64,000 nt of DNA from Leptospira paudalimensis. Its GTDB lineage: Bacteria > Spirochaetota > Leptospiria > Leptospirales > Leptospiraceae. The DNA is taken from assembly GCF_026151345.1 (NCBI RefSeq), contig NZ_JAMQPR010000001.1, positions 3,110,676 to 3,174,675 on the forward strand, in the 5' to 3' direction. Shown here piece by piece: positions 9,201 to 18,011 of this stretch; the stretch's first letter is position 1; each line of letters opens with the position of its first letter. The position numbers were made by a program, and so were the translations under genes. The notes beneath the pieces were generated by a model, which did no database searches, had not been told where the DNA came from, and saw only the letters and a list, made by a program, of their open reading frames with translations.

Positions 9201-10004
9201 ATGCAGATAAAAAATATTTTTCTCAAACTCTTATTACTCTCTCTACTAACAACATTAGATTCCTATCACCTTCTCTCTCAAACAAAAGGGAATGAGAGTA
9301 ACAAAACACTTCCATTGTCTGGCGAAATTTGGTATGTAACAAGCCCTCGCGGATTGAATTTGAGATCAACTCCTTCTGAAAAATCCCAAGTTGTATCAAA
9401 ACTTCCCAACAAAAGTAGTGTCAAAATTTTAAAACAAAATCAGGAGTTAGTCCAAGCGAAAATCAAATTCTTAGATGCGATCACACCTGAAACTAACAAA
9501 CCAAACCAAATCCTTCTGGAAGGAACATGGGTAAAAGTAGAAATCAATGGAAAGGAAGGGTATGCATTCAGTCCACTCCTTAGCCCTTACCCACCAAGTC
9601 GAAATGACGAATTTAGAACTGGTTATGATATCACCCCTTATCTTGTTAGGATCTTTACTCTTAAAAAAATTTCCTCTGATAAAAAACAAATCGCAGAAGA
9701 CCAAACCAGCTACACTCAAATTTTCGAATCATACAAATCGGAATTAGGTGTCACTCTAAATGTAGAACAGAGTGAAAATGAATATGGATGGGGAAAAGCT
9801 GTTTTATTTTTACCGAATTGGAAACTCGAAACAGCATTCGTATTTTTTTATTCCATCTTTTCATCACCTGATTTTAAAATAAAAGATTTGAGTTATATAA
9901 AAGAAACTTCGGCCGAATATTCTTTGGATGAAATTCCAAACACTATATCATTTCGAAAAAACAAAACAGGTGTCACGATTGAATGGGCATGGGGTGCAGA
10001 TTAA
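9201..10004 (+). CDS. Secreted SH3-like domain protein
   Basis: From ATG 9201 the product starts with a signal peptide (IFLKLLLLSLLTTLDSYHLL). A frame extension to ATG 9132 is possible but would bury it behind 23 polar residues. The motif WYVTSPRGLNLRSTPS followed by SQVVSKLPNKSSVKIL is a bacterial SH3 (SH3b) domain, near mature residues 20-100, and these often bind cell-wall components. The rest (about 170 residues) is mixed alpha/beta, ending VTIEWAWGAD, and not recognised. The previous gene ends at 9128, so the genes may be cotranscribed. The stop is 5 bp from that of a convergent gene. Confidence 0.7.
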   Translation: MQIKNIFLKLLLLSLLTTLDSYHLLSQTKGNESNKTLPLSGEIWYVTSPRGLNLRSTPSEKSQVVSKLPNKSSVKILKQNQELVQAKIKFLDAITPETNKPNQILLEGTWVKVEINGKEGYAFSPLLSPYPPSRNDEFRTGYDITPYLVRIFTLKKISSDKKQIAEDQTSYTQIFESYKSELGVTLNVEQSENEYGWGKAVLFLPNWKLETAFVFFYSIFSSPDFKIKDLSYIKETSAEYSLDEIPNTISFRKNKTGVTIEWAWGAD

Positions 10005-10009
10005 AGTTT

Positions 10010-10408
10010 TCAATGGCCTCCTCCTCCGTGTCCTCCTCCACTAGACCCACCACTACTCCCTCCACCACTGCCAGAGGAAGAATGCCCGCCTCCTCCGGAT
10101 GAAGAATGTCCTCCACCTCCAGAACGACTCCCTGACCGAGAAGATGAATTAGTTGAAAAGACAGAATTTTTTGTCGAATCACAACTGGAGTAACATCCCA
10201 TGTACAGAACTGGACAAGTAAGATTCACTTGGTTTGTGTTTGTGGGAGAACTTTGCAATGTGATTAGATAACAAAGTGACTGGTCCGTAACACATTTTTT
10301 CCGACAACTATCGATTGAATGATTGGAAAACGTATTCGAACATTGGACAGTCAATAATAAGAAGATTATAGAAACGTATAATTTAGGTGAGAACATGAAG
10401 AGTTTCAT
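10010..10408 (-). CDS. Lipoprotein with Gly/Ser/His-rich tail
   Basis: A 132-residue lipoprotein with signal ending LLLTVQC. The mature head contains six Cys (SCRKKC, LCYLI, TCPVLYMGCYSSC) that could form disulfides. The last 40 residues are low-complexity Gly/Ser with His at intervals (GGGGHSSSGGGGHSSS then GGGHGGGGH), a sequence able to bind metal ions. The start at 10408 has AAGGTG upstream and overlaps the stop of the ankyrin gene as ATGA, so the pair is coupled. Both proteins have closely similar signal peptides (LLLTVQC and LLLTIQC), hinting at shared descent of the leader. Confidence 0.7.
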   Translation of the reverse strand: MKLFMFSPKLYVSIIFLLLTVQCSNTFSNHSIDSCRKKCVTDQSLCYLITLQSSPTNTNQVNLTCPVLYMGCYSSCDSTKNSVFSTNSSSRSGSRSGGGGHSSSGGGGHSSSGSGGGSSGGSSGGGHGGGGH

Positions 10409-10869
10409 TTCGCACCTTTCTCCTTCAATAATTTAACAATCTCTTCCCTTTCGGAAAGGAGAATTTCCGACAAGGCAGTGTGACCTTCATTTGTGACTAC
10501 ATTTGGATTTGCTCCAGCATCTAGTAAAATTTTAACAATTCTCGGATAACGATTATAAGCTGCCATCATTAAGGCAGTATGTCCGTTTCTAGTTTTTGCT
10601 TCTAAATCAACTCTCATAGAAACTAAGAGTGATACAATTTCTGTATGACCTTCTTTTGAGGCGATCATAAGTGGCGTTAGTCTTTCAAACGTATCTTCAG
10701 GAGTGTTTAAGTCGTATCCTTGTACAATTAATTGTCTGACTCTCTCTGTATTTCCAATTGCAACTTGGTAATACAAATTATAAAAACGATCTTCCGATCT
10801 CGTTTGTATATTCGCACATTGGATTGTCAAAAGTAAGAAACTGATTACAAAAAAATTGGTTCGTTTCAT
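10405..10869 (-). CDS. Ankyrin-repeat lipoprotein
   Basis: A protein of about 155 residues with lipoprotein signal MKRTNFFVISFLLLTIQC, so ATG 10869 is chosen over an upstream TTG at 10920. Three to four ankyrin repeats follow: LTPLMIASKEGHTEIVSLL, HTALMMAAYNRYPRIVKILLDAGANPN, HTALSEILLSEREEIVKLL. These give a protein-binding solenoid, probably on a periplasmic face. The stop overlaps the start of the Gly/His-tail lipoprotein, suggesting the two are made together and may bind one another. Confidence 0.85.
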   Translation of the reverse strand: MKRTNFFVISFLLLTIQCANIQTRSEDRFYNLYYQVAIGNTERVRQLIVQGYDLNTPEDTFERLTPLMIASKEGHTEIVSLLVSMRVDLEAKTRNGHTALMMAAYNRYPRIVKILLDAGANPNVVTNEGHTALSEILLSEREEIVKLLKEKGAK

Positions 10870-10995
10870 GATCGCATTTTCACATGACCGAACCAGTTTC
10901 GAAATAGTGGATTTCCGCAAATGTGGGAAACTACTATGTGTTCATTAACAAATTAGATATAAAATCGGAAAACAGATATCTCTCAACTGTTTTCT

Positions 10996-11502
10996 TTAAA
11001 TCCATTTACTCCATGGAACAGAACCAAAATGATATAAACCTGACCAAATGGTAAACACCATTCCAAATGAACCGAACACAAAACATAGGATCCATTGTTT
11101 CCATTTGAGATGATGGTCTCTGAGTGCAAGGTATGTTAAGTACAGGTAGATTGGAAAATATAAGAAAATGGCAGTAAAGTAACCAGGTGAATATGCATTA
11201 AACTGAAACTGAGTGTAAATATGGAATACAAAATTCCAAAACTGTTGTCCAGAAACCCATAAAAATAATAAAAAGGTAGAAATCGAATTTTGCTTTTTGA
11301 ATGCAAAAAATGTAAGTAGGAGTAGTACAACCATAAACATCAAATTGTTTATATAAAATACACTAACATCCATTTGGCCTTCTAAGATAGTAGTGACCCA
11401 ATAAGAAAATCCGTTTGATTCTTCGATCACATGAAAAAAAAATGCAATTGGAAAGAGCCAAATCAATTTTTGGTAAAAGGAATGTTTTTCAAATTCGATC
11501 AT
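10996..11502 (-). CDS. HXXEE domain membrane protein
   Basis: A 168-residue integral membrane protein with about five helices. It starts at ATG 11502, with AGGAG eight bases upstream; a TTG at 11526 is rejected. The HXXEE signature appears as FHVIEE in the first helix, a family with conserved His and Glu that might bind metal but without a defined role. The gene is monocistronic, between the beta-propeller pseudogene and the ankyrin/lipoprotein pair, all on the minus strand. Confidence 0.8.
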   Translation of the reverse strand: MIEFEKHSFYQKLIWLFPIAFFFHVIEESNGFSYWVTTILEGQMDVSVFYINNLMFMVVLLLLTFFAFKKQNSISTFLLFLWVSGQQFWNFVFHIYTQFQFNAYSPGYFTAIFLYFPIYLYLTYLALRDHHLKWKQWILCFVFGSFGMVFTIWSGLYHFGSVPWSKWI

Positions 11503-11531
11503 ATTTTCGTCTCCTATGTTCTTCAATTTCC

Positions 11532-12845
11532 TTAATAGGATACAATCTCGACGGAAAATGTATTGGTTCCTGCAGAAACAGGAAATCCAACTATCGGAGA
11601 TAATGTTCCTGTTTCCGAAATCGTATACCCTGATACATTCCCATCTTGAGTATTAGAAGTATATAAATACTTTCCACTTTGGTCTATACTGATCCCAATT
11701 GGGCTAAATCCGGAATTAAATGGAGACCCACTAATAGTCGTTAATGTTCCATTCACTTGGTCAATTTTGTATGCAGAAATGGTACCTTGCCCTATTCCAC
11801 TATTCGCAACATATAAAAATCGATTGAATGGATCGACAAGAGCATAAGCAGGAGCTGATCCTGCCATTATCGTTGATTGAGCTGTCAAAGTTCCAGTTGT
11901 TTGGTTCCTAACAAATGGAAAAACATCCTGTGAAAAGTAATTGGCTCCAAAGACAAATTGTCCATTGGGAGAGATTGCAACAGAAATGTTGTTCTCACTT
12001 GTATTATAAACACCTACGGATGTTAACGATCCACTAACAGAATCCAAACTAAAAGCTTGGATTCCAGATACACTAGCTGCTGCACCTGTAAGTCCAACAT
12101 ACACATGCCTCCCAGAGGAATCAAAAGCTAACCTACCGACAGCACCAGATGTTGGATTTAAAGTAGCAGTAGCAGGTGATAAAATTGAAATATTACCATT
12201 AACATCGATTGCCATTCTATGAATTTGTTGGGTGGTTTCGGAACTGGCAAACAGGTATTTTTCGGAAGGATCCATCGCTAATGAATAGGGAGTAGATGGT
12301 AGAACCAAATCAGAAGATTTAGTCGATAATACACCATTCTATGGATTCAGACTCAAGGTTGACACCGAAGTATTACCAACATTGGCAACATAAACGATTG
12401 TTCCAGAAGCGTTGGTAAGTGTAAACCGTGGACGATTTGTTAGTTGAAAAGGAGATCCTGGAACCAAGGTAATTTCACCAGTATTAGAATTGATCCGAAA
12501 TACACTGATGTTACTTGTTGCGAAATTCGTTCCAACATTCGACACGAGTAAATAACGTGGGGTCTTAATTCGCTTTTGGAAAACTGTTCCGCCACAAAAT
12601 TGAAATCGTTCACTCGTTGCGAGAAGTAGTATCATAGAATCTTTAAATGATTTTGAACTCGAATCACAGACAGAATTGAGCACCGTCGGTTTGCAATGAA
12701 AGGTAACTTCCATACTTACTAAAATGCAAATTAACACGAATAGACGATGGATGGGTTTCCTTAGTATGAATCCTAATGAATTGTGGATCCAAATTTTTGG
12801 TTCTTTCGATTCCATGGAGAATATAACTGAATCAGATGGAACCAA
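11532..12845 (-). pseudogene. Lactonase-type beta-propeller protein interrupted by an in-frame TAG
   Basis: One reading frame of 438 codons is broken by a single TAG (complement of 12339-12341). Upstream it ends VSTLSLNP, and directly downstream in the same frame it continues NGVLSTKSSDLVLPSTPYS. The join matches the blade repeat seen elsewhere in the protein (SVSGSLTSVG, VNGTLTTISG, TTGTLTAQS). The repeats with YVANxG and DPSxKYLFAS belong to the seven-bladed lactonase / 3-carboxymuconate cyclase-like family. N-terminal signal: IHRLFVLICILVSM with nearby Cys; the true start is unclear (TTG 12845 or ATG 12815). The simplest reading is a recent nonsense mutation, since no frameshift or decay is seen elsewhere. 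Readthrough or a sequencing error are alternatives. Confidence 0.8.
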
Positions 12846-12921
12846 TCAAAATAAAGTCAATTAATTGTTGAATTTAGAAAAATCTTTTATCTGTATTGCC
12901 ATCAAAATCGATTTCCTAATT

Positions 12922-13602
12922 CTACTGCTCAATACATAGAAGATTGTTAAGTGTACCTCCATTCCCATAGGCAGATGTGATCGCTATCGCTCGGCTATCT
13001 TGCCAAGAAGTCACTCCGTATGTGCCACAATTAGCGGAAACACTATCCGACCAGGAAGTACATGTATGAGATGTATCTGTTTGCCAATCCCAAGACGGAT
13101 TATTTTTGATCCCTGTCCAAATCCCTGTTGGTGCAGATACAGTAGTCGTTAATGAGCCGGTAAAGACACCATTCACATCTGATGTAAAAATGAAAGCTGA
13201 AGTGTTTACAGAATAATAACTGACATTAGGTGCAAATACCCAATCGATTTGTTCCGCGATTCCACCGACTGTGCAATTAACACTTGTACATGCTCTTCGA
13301 TTCGAATCATCAACAAGTAAAGCTTTATACGTTCCAGATGCAGGTTTATTCGAATCAACCGAACATTTCGCATCGGCACCAGCAATACCTAGCAGATTGG
13401 CATTATAAGTCGTTGCCGTAACAAACAATTTGCAAGGAGAACAATGAGGTATCTTTGGGAAAGCAGAATTACTTGTTCTTTGCAGAGCCAAATTTAAAAT
13501 TCCACATTGGCTTTCTGTATCAGCAGGATTGCAAAGATCCGCCTTTTTGCATTGGAAACAACATAAAAAGAATATACAATTTATAAATAGAATCCTTTTC
13601 AT
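12922..13602 (-). CDS. DUF1554 lipoprotein
   Basis: A protein of about 226 residues. Signal MKRILFINCIFFLCCFQC gives a lipobox Cys, so ATG 13602 is preferred over 13620 and 13644. The core KLFVTATTYNANLLGIAGADAKC followed by YKALLVDD and RRAC is the DUF1554 module, a C-type-lectin-like fold abundant in Leptospira surface lipoproteins. The end WTSWSDSVSANCGTYG then NLLCIEQ completes it. Function unknown; the family is associated with surface exposure. The start faces the divergent esterase gene. Confidence 0.88.
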   Translation of the reverse strand: MKRILFINCIFFLCCFQCKKADLCNPADTESQCGILNLALQRTSNSAFPKIPHCSPCKLFVTATTYNANLLGIAGADAKCSVDSNKPASGTYKALLVDDSNRRACTSVNCTVGGIAEQIDWVFAPNVSYYSVNTSAFIFTSDVNGVFTGSLTTTVSAPTGIWTGIKNNPSWDWQTDTSHTCTSWSDSVSANCGTYGVTSWQDSRAIAITSAYGNGGTLNNLLCIEQ

Positions 13603-13794
13603 ATTGGTTTGGATGATCATATCATCATTCTCTAATTTTAACATTTAAGAAATAATTTTTTCCCAACATTTGATGGGAATTCTTTTGTCACATTGAAAAA
13701 ATGGAATCTTCTTTTCAGGAGATTTCCTGATAAAAAAATTACTGAACACCATTTAAATTCATTCGAATTAACGATACCAACTGTCGTAGTAAGT

Positions 13795-14892
13795 ATGAAA
13801 CAAAGGAATCAACTTTTACACCTTCCCAATTGTTTTCGGTTTCAAATTCCATTAACATTGGTATTGATTACTCTTGGTTTTGCCTTATCTTGTTCAGCCC
13901 TCCCAAATGAAATCACAGGAAAATCGGATGCAGACAATAACATGTTACTCTCCACTCTACTCCTCGTCCAACTTACCCAAACAAACGTCCCACCGACTGT
14001 AAAACAAAATTCAACTTATACTGTTTCCAAATCAACATTTGTGTATGCACAAGCTCTTAGCCATTCGAATTGGGGGACAAACACAACCAGCGTTGTCAAT
14101 TTAAGTTTAGATTTATATCTACCCGAGAACGCACCTACAAACCGACCCGCAATGGTCCTCATCCATGGTGGAGGGTTCACAACAGGATCAAAAGAAGATA
14201 CAAACATCGTTGAGATTGCCAATTATTTTGCCAGTCGTGGTTGGGTATGTATTTCCATCAACTATCGATTGGTATCTGCTTACGGAACACTTTCTACTGC
14301 CTGGGGAACGTATGTGTTAAACTCATCACTTACACCCACAGAAAAACAACAAAGTTATGCCATGTATCCAGCTGCTCGGGATGCAAAGGCTGCTGTTCGT
14401 TGGCTTTATGCCAATGCTTCCATATATGGAATTAACACTAATTATGTAACTGCATTAGGTGGTTCTGCTGGTTCTTTTTTAGCCAATATGTTAGGAATCA
14501 CCAATGTAAGTGATTTTCGAGATGAAACTTTAACTTTAACTGATACCACTCTTTCGACGACAAACCTTTCAGCAGGTTCCAAAATCCACACCATCATTGA
14601 CCATTGGGGTGGGATTAATCATATGACATACCTCCAAGCCATTACAGGGCAATCTAGGTTTGATAGTAACGATCCTCCAGTGAGCATCGTACATGGGACA
14701 GCTGATGCAGATGTTCCCTTTACACAAGCAGAAGCACTCCGAGATGCATACATTGCTTCTGGGGCATCCTATGAGTTTAATCCACTGGTAGGTGCTGGCC
14801 ATGGGGCTTGGACAGCTACCATCAATGGTAAAACCTTATCTGAAAATGCATTCCAGTTCGTAACCACAAAACAAAAGCTAACTGTAAATTAA
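13795..14892 (+). CDS. Alpha/beta-hydrolase lipoprotein (carboxylesterase / BD-FAE-like)
   Basis: A protein of about 365 residues from ATG 13795; the TTG at 13693 would add 34 residues before the signal. The leader ends ITLGFALSC, a plausible lipobox. Esterase motifs are HGGGF (oxyanion), INYRL, GGSAGSF (nucleophile Ser), HGTADADVPF (acid) and GAGHGAW (His), in the order of the HSL/BD-FAE class of esterases that deacylate small esters or carbohydrate esters. Likely a cell-envelope ester hydrolase. The downstream intergenic region contains a dispersed GC-rich repeat. Confidence 0.85.
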   Translation: MKQRNQLLHLPNCFRFQIPLTLVLITLGFALSCSALPNEITGKSDADNNMLLSTLLLVQLTQTNVPPTVKQNSTYTVSKSTFVYAQALSHSNWGTNTTSVVNLSLDLYLPENAPTNRPAMVLIHGGGFTTGSKEDTNIVEIANYFASRGWVCISINYRLVSAYGTLSTAWGTYVLNSSLTPTEKQQSYAMYPAARDAKAAVRWLYANASIYGINTNYVTALGGSAGSFLANMLGITNVSDFRDETLTLTDTTLSTTNLSAGSKIHTIIDHWGGINHMTYLQAITGQSRFDSNDPPVSIVHGTADADVPFTQAEALRDAYIASGASYEFNPLVGAGHGAWTATINGKTLSENAFQFVTTKQKLTVN

Positions 14893-14929
14893 ATGCTCGG
14901 GAGTCAATGTAATGTACGATTTTTTATAT

Positions 14930-14997
14930 GGGCGCACATTTCCGGCTCTCCTTCGGCGAGGGCGCTCAGTCGATCCGGGGCGCAGCGGCACGATTCC
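14930..14997. repeat. Dispersed GC-rich repeat, copy A
   Basis: A GC-rich island in otherwise AT-rich intergenic DNA. Its first 18 bases (14930-14947) match 47317-47334 at 17 of 18 positions. It contains GGGCGC at both ends of the element (14930, 14978 region) and local hairpin potential around CTCTCCTTCGGCGAG. It lies just 3' of the esterase gene, as copy B lies just 3' of the outer-membrane barrel gene. Confidence 0.6.
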
Positions 14998-15083
14998 ATA
15001 TCTGACATTCAAATCATTTTGTATCTTGAACAATAGAAATAGACTGTTCAAATCCAAACTATAATTTTACAATTGTTATCTGA

Positions 15084-16208
15084 ATGAAAAAGATATACAT
15101 TTTCTTATGTTTTTGGAGTCTAACAGCGATTTTAAGCTGTTCAAGTTTACCCGAAAAAGTAAATCCAATTTACAAGGGTTGCAAAATGAGCTTCCGATTA
15201 ATAGAATTGTCTTCAGGGAGCCAAAAAAATAATTATTTGTATGCTACTGATCCTAAAATCAAAGTTTATCATAGCAGATACGAAGACTTATCTGATGTTT
15301 CAGAAGAATGGATTCGAGCCAAACAAAATGGAAAATACGGATTTATCAATACAGAAGATAAACTTGTTTTTGCTTACGATCTCGTATTCGTAGGTGATTA
15401 TTCAAACGGATTTGCAGTATACCGTGATGGTGCCAGTTTTAGAGATCCCAAGGCATACTTAGATAAAAAAGGGAATCTTTTAGGGGATTTATCATTTGAT
15501 GAGGCATATTCATTTCACAATGGTTATGCATTAGTTCAAAATGACGATAAATATGGAATTATAGATACAAAGGGAAAATTTATTTTACCAACAAAATATG
15601 ATTTTCTAACCAATTTTCACAACGGATGGGCAGTATTCAAACGAGAAGAACACCAAGGTCTTGTGAATACAAATGGGATCGAAAAAAAATTTGTTCATGA
15701 TCTTTATGATATAAAATCTTATTTTTATGAAGGGCATCTAACGTTTACTCATTACAAAAAAATGGGTTTAATGGATTCCAATTTTAAGATAATCATACCA
15801 CCTAAATATGATTATTTGGGACAAGTAAAGGAAGGATTAATACGATTTCAATTGAATCATAAATGGGGATTTTTGGACGAAACGGGGAAAATTGTTATCG
15901 AACCAAAATTTGATGATGTTTATGATTTTTCAGAAGGATACGCAACAATAAAGATCAAAGAAAAATATGGAAAGATCAATAAACGAGGAGATTATTTAAT
16001 AGAACCAAACATAGATTATATTGGTTCATTTAAAAATGGAATCGCCATTGCAGAAGAAAAGAAAAAAAAGGGTTTCATCACATTAGAAGCGGAATGGTTA
16101 GTTCCACCTATATTTGAAAGTGTAAGTGAAATCAAAGAAGGTATATTCAGTTATAAACTAAACAATTTATGGGGATTTGTCAATTTAAGAGGATGCATTC
16201 ATAGATGA
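15084..16208 (+). CDS. WG-repeat lipoprotein
   Basis: 374 residues with lipoprotein signal IFLCFWSLTAILSC. After it come about eight WG/KWGF-type repeats: KYGFINTEDKLVFAYD, KYGIIDTKGKFILPTKYD, QGLVNTNG, MGLMDSNFKIIIPPKYD, KWGFLDETGKIVIEPKFD, KYGKINKRGDYLIEPNID, KKGFITLEAEW, LWGFVNLRG. WG repeats build an extended beta-rich scaffold, usually for binding. The stop overlaps the next start as ATGA. Neighbour and ligand are unknown. Confidence 0.88.
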   Translation: MKKIYIFLCFWSLTAILSCSSLPEKVNPIYKGCKMSFRLIELSSGSQKNNYLYATDPKIKVYHSRYEDLSDVSEEWIRAKQNGKYGFINTEDKLVFAYDLVFVGDYSNGFAVYRDGASFRDPKAYLDKKGNLLGDLSFDEAYSFHNGYALVQNDDKYGIIDTKGKFILPTKYDFLTNFHNGWAVFKREEHQGLVNTNGIEKKFVHDLYDIKSYFYEGHLTFTHYKKMGLMDSNFKIIIPPKYDYLGQVKEGLIRFQLNHKWGFLDETGKIVIEPKFDDVYDFSEGYATIKIKEKYGKINKRGDYLIEPNIDYIGSFKNGIAIAEEKKKKGFITLEAEWLVPPIFESVSEIKEGIFSYKLNNLWGFVNLRGCIHR

Positions 16209-16819
16209 AAAAAATTACCTGGTTATTGATTTTTACGATCGTTACTTCAATCTTAATTGCGATTCCACCCCAAGTCAAACAGCTAAAATCATTGGGTTTT
16301 TCAATGGAAGTTCCAGTTATATGGGATGAAGTATCAACAGAAGAGTTTCAGGAAAATCTCCAACGTGTCAATTTAGGTTCGCCAACGTTTAATAAACTGT
16401 TACAAGAAAATTCAGAGATTCCGATCATTTCACTTCGAAAAGGAGACCTAGAGAATGATGAGTATTTGACTACAGTCAATGTCAAAATACAAAAAAACAA
16501 TTTGGAATTTAGAAACATACCTAAGACATTACGAAAATTGTTATTTTATGTTTCACTTGAGTTGAAAAATTTTGACTATTTAATTGAACCAAAATCAGTT
16601 CGGATCAATGGAAATTTAGCAGGTTATAGTCTTTTTTCCTATTCTATCTATAATGAAAAAGAAGAAGAAAAAAAAATTATTTCAGCAGTTTGGATTTTCC
16701 CTCAAAAAGATTTTTATTATTTCATTGGTTCTGGAATTCCATTTGATGACTTCGAACCTAGATTGAATGAAATCAAATCAATGATTGCCACTGTCAAAAT
16801 CGATTCTAAGTCTCTTTAG
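16205..16819 (+). CDS. Hypothetical secreted protein
   Basis: 204 residues, not recognised. N-terminal signal MKKITWLLIFTIVTSILIAI. The mature part has a PsbP/lipoprotein-like layout (LGFSMEVPVIWDEVSTEEF near the start, AVWIFPQKDFYYFIGSG near the end), reminiscent of small proteins with an alpha-beta PsbP-type fold, but this is weak. ATGA overlap with the WG-repeat gene makes it the second gene of a coupled pair. Confidence 0.65.
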   Translation: MKKITWLLIFTIVTSILIAIPPQVKQLKSLGFSMEVPVIWDEVSTEEFQENLQRVNLGSPTFNKLLQENSEIPIISLRKGDLENDEYLTTVNVKIQKNNLEFRNIPKTLRKLLFYVSLELKNFDYLIEPKSVRINGNLAGYSLFSYSIYNEKEEEKKIISAVWIFPQKDFYYFIGSGIPFDDFEPRLNEIKSMIATVKIDSKSL

Positions 16820-16878
16820 ATTACAATTCAACTGTATACAATTTTAGTGTTTTCAAAATTTTATAAATTCAAACCGAT

Positions 16879-17313
16879 ATGAATCTAAATTTAATTATTC
16901 CTATCTCTACTTCTTTCCTCCTCATCATACTCGCTTTTATCCATATGTATTGGGCGTTTGGTGGTTTATGGCCAGGAAAGAATCAACAAGATTTAGTTAA
17001 TAAAGTTTTTGGAAGAGGAACTCATTTTCCATCACCATTCAGTTGTTTTGTGGTAGCCATTGGCTTGGTTTTGTTTTCAAGTTTACCGGTTATATGGTTG
17101 GTTCGAAACGATTTGGAATTTAGTCCAGAAATCACCAATCTGATTCGGTATGGTATGATTTTTGTGGCAATCGTATTTCTTTTAAGAGGAATTCTGGGTT
17201 ATCTCCCTTGGGTCACAAAACATTGGGAGCCAATCTTTGTACGATATACAAAACGAATTTACAACCCACTCTCTCTTCTGATAGGTTTTTCATTTTTAAT
17301 GATGAGTATTTAA
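16879..17313 (+). CDS. DUF3995 membrane protein
   Basis: 144 residues with four predicted helices. Diagnostic features are HMYWAFGGLWPG in the first loop and FLLRGILGYLPWVTKHWEPIF in the third helix, as in DUF3995. No known biochemical role. A strong hairpin terminator follows at 17351. Confidence 0.85.
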   Translation: MNLNLIIPISTSFLLIILAFIHMYWAFGGLWPGKNQQDLVNKVFGRGTHFPSPFSCFVVAIGLVLFSSLPVIWLVRNDLEFSPEITNLIRYGMIFVAIVFLLRGILGYLPWVTKHWEPIFVRYTKRIYNPLSLLIGFSFLMMSI

Positions 17314-17350
17314 GCGAATGTGCAATGAATTGAAAGCAAGAGAGGAAAGA

Positions 17351-17386
17351 AACACAATCGATTCAAAATATCGATTGTGTTTTTAT
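17351..17386 (+). terminator. Rho-independent terminator, bidirectional
   Basis: AACACAATCGAT (17351-17362) pairs perfectly with ATCGATTGTGTT (17370-17381) around a 7-nt loop and is followed by TT-A-TT. A-rich sequence precedes it, so it can also end the convergent minus-strand operon whose last stop is at 17408. Confidence 0.85.
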
Positions 17387-17407
17387 TCATAGAACTACTT
17401 TGATAGT

Positions 17408-17980
17408 TTAATTTTTTCTCATACAATAAGTCAAAGCAATGTTTTTAGGACGAGTTTCTCTTGCGATTTTTGGAGTACCGTTTATTCCATCTGTCTTTAT
17501 TGTACTAGCAGATCCTCCACTGTAATTAGTGGAACCGATCGTAGGTGAATCTCTTGTAACAAGGATTGATCCCGTGACGCCTGAATAAGAAGCATATTCA
17601 CCTTGAATATCGTGAAAATGTCCTTGGAAGGCATCATCTTGAAAATTTCCTAATGCTCTTATTCCATCTGGATCTCTCAATGTACTTCCGCTATTGTCTT
17701 TTCCTCGGATGAAAGCTCCTCTTAAATCAGGAGTGCCGTTCGTTCCATCTGCAGGAGCCCAACCTTCTGGGCAGTTGTTTAGATAAAATGCAACAACCGC
17801 ACCTTCTGGAGCAGCAATGAGAAAGTTTTGATTGATCCTTGCAGAACTAATCACTTCTCCTGGAGCAAATAAGTTCATCGCTGCAGCAGCTGCCACTAAA
17901 CTTGTTGTAAAAAATCCTAATGTAATCCCAACACCTTTATAAAATCCACTTCTTAAATATTCTTTAATATTACCTTTCAT
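17408..17980 (-). CDS. Phage tail-collar-like (microcystin-dependent-type) secreted protein
   Basis: 190 residues. An N-terminal membrane helix or signal (GVGITLGFFTTSLVAAAAAM) precedes VVAFYLNNCPEGWAPADG and TPDLRGAFIRGKDN, the tail-fibre collar module, and the closing ARETRPKNIALTYCMRK that ends such domains. The GHFHDI segment is also typical. In phages this module forms trimeric tail tips; in bacteria such proteins are often chromosomal and secreted. It is 31 bp downstream of the ZU5-like lipoprotein gene and probably cotranscribed with it. Confidence 0.8.
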   Translation of the reverse strand: MKGNIKEYLRSGFYKGVGITLGFFTTSLVAAAAAMNLFAPGEVISSARINQNFLIAAPEGAVVAFYLNNCPEGWAPADGTNGTPDLRGAFIRGKDNSGSTLRDPDGIRALGNFQDDAFQGHFHDIQGEYASYSGVTGSILVTRDSPTIGSTNYSGGSASTIKTDGINGTPKIARETRPKNIALTYCMRKN

Positions 17981-18011
17981 TTGTTTTTTCCTCTTAAATT
18001 ATTTAAACGTC

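Noticed and set aside
9973..10182. Acidic ORF on the minus strand opposite the Gly/His lipoprotein tail region
   Set aside because: It is the antisense or alternate-frame reading of the low-complexity tail and has no start context.
11532..12308. Two separate genes instead of one interrupted beta-propeller gene
   Set aside because: The second half lacks a signal, a ribosome-binding site and a family-type start, and reads straight on from the first in the same frame.
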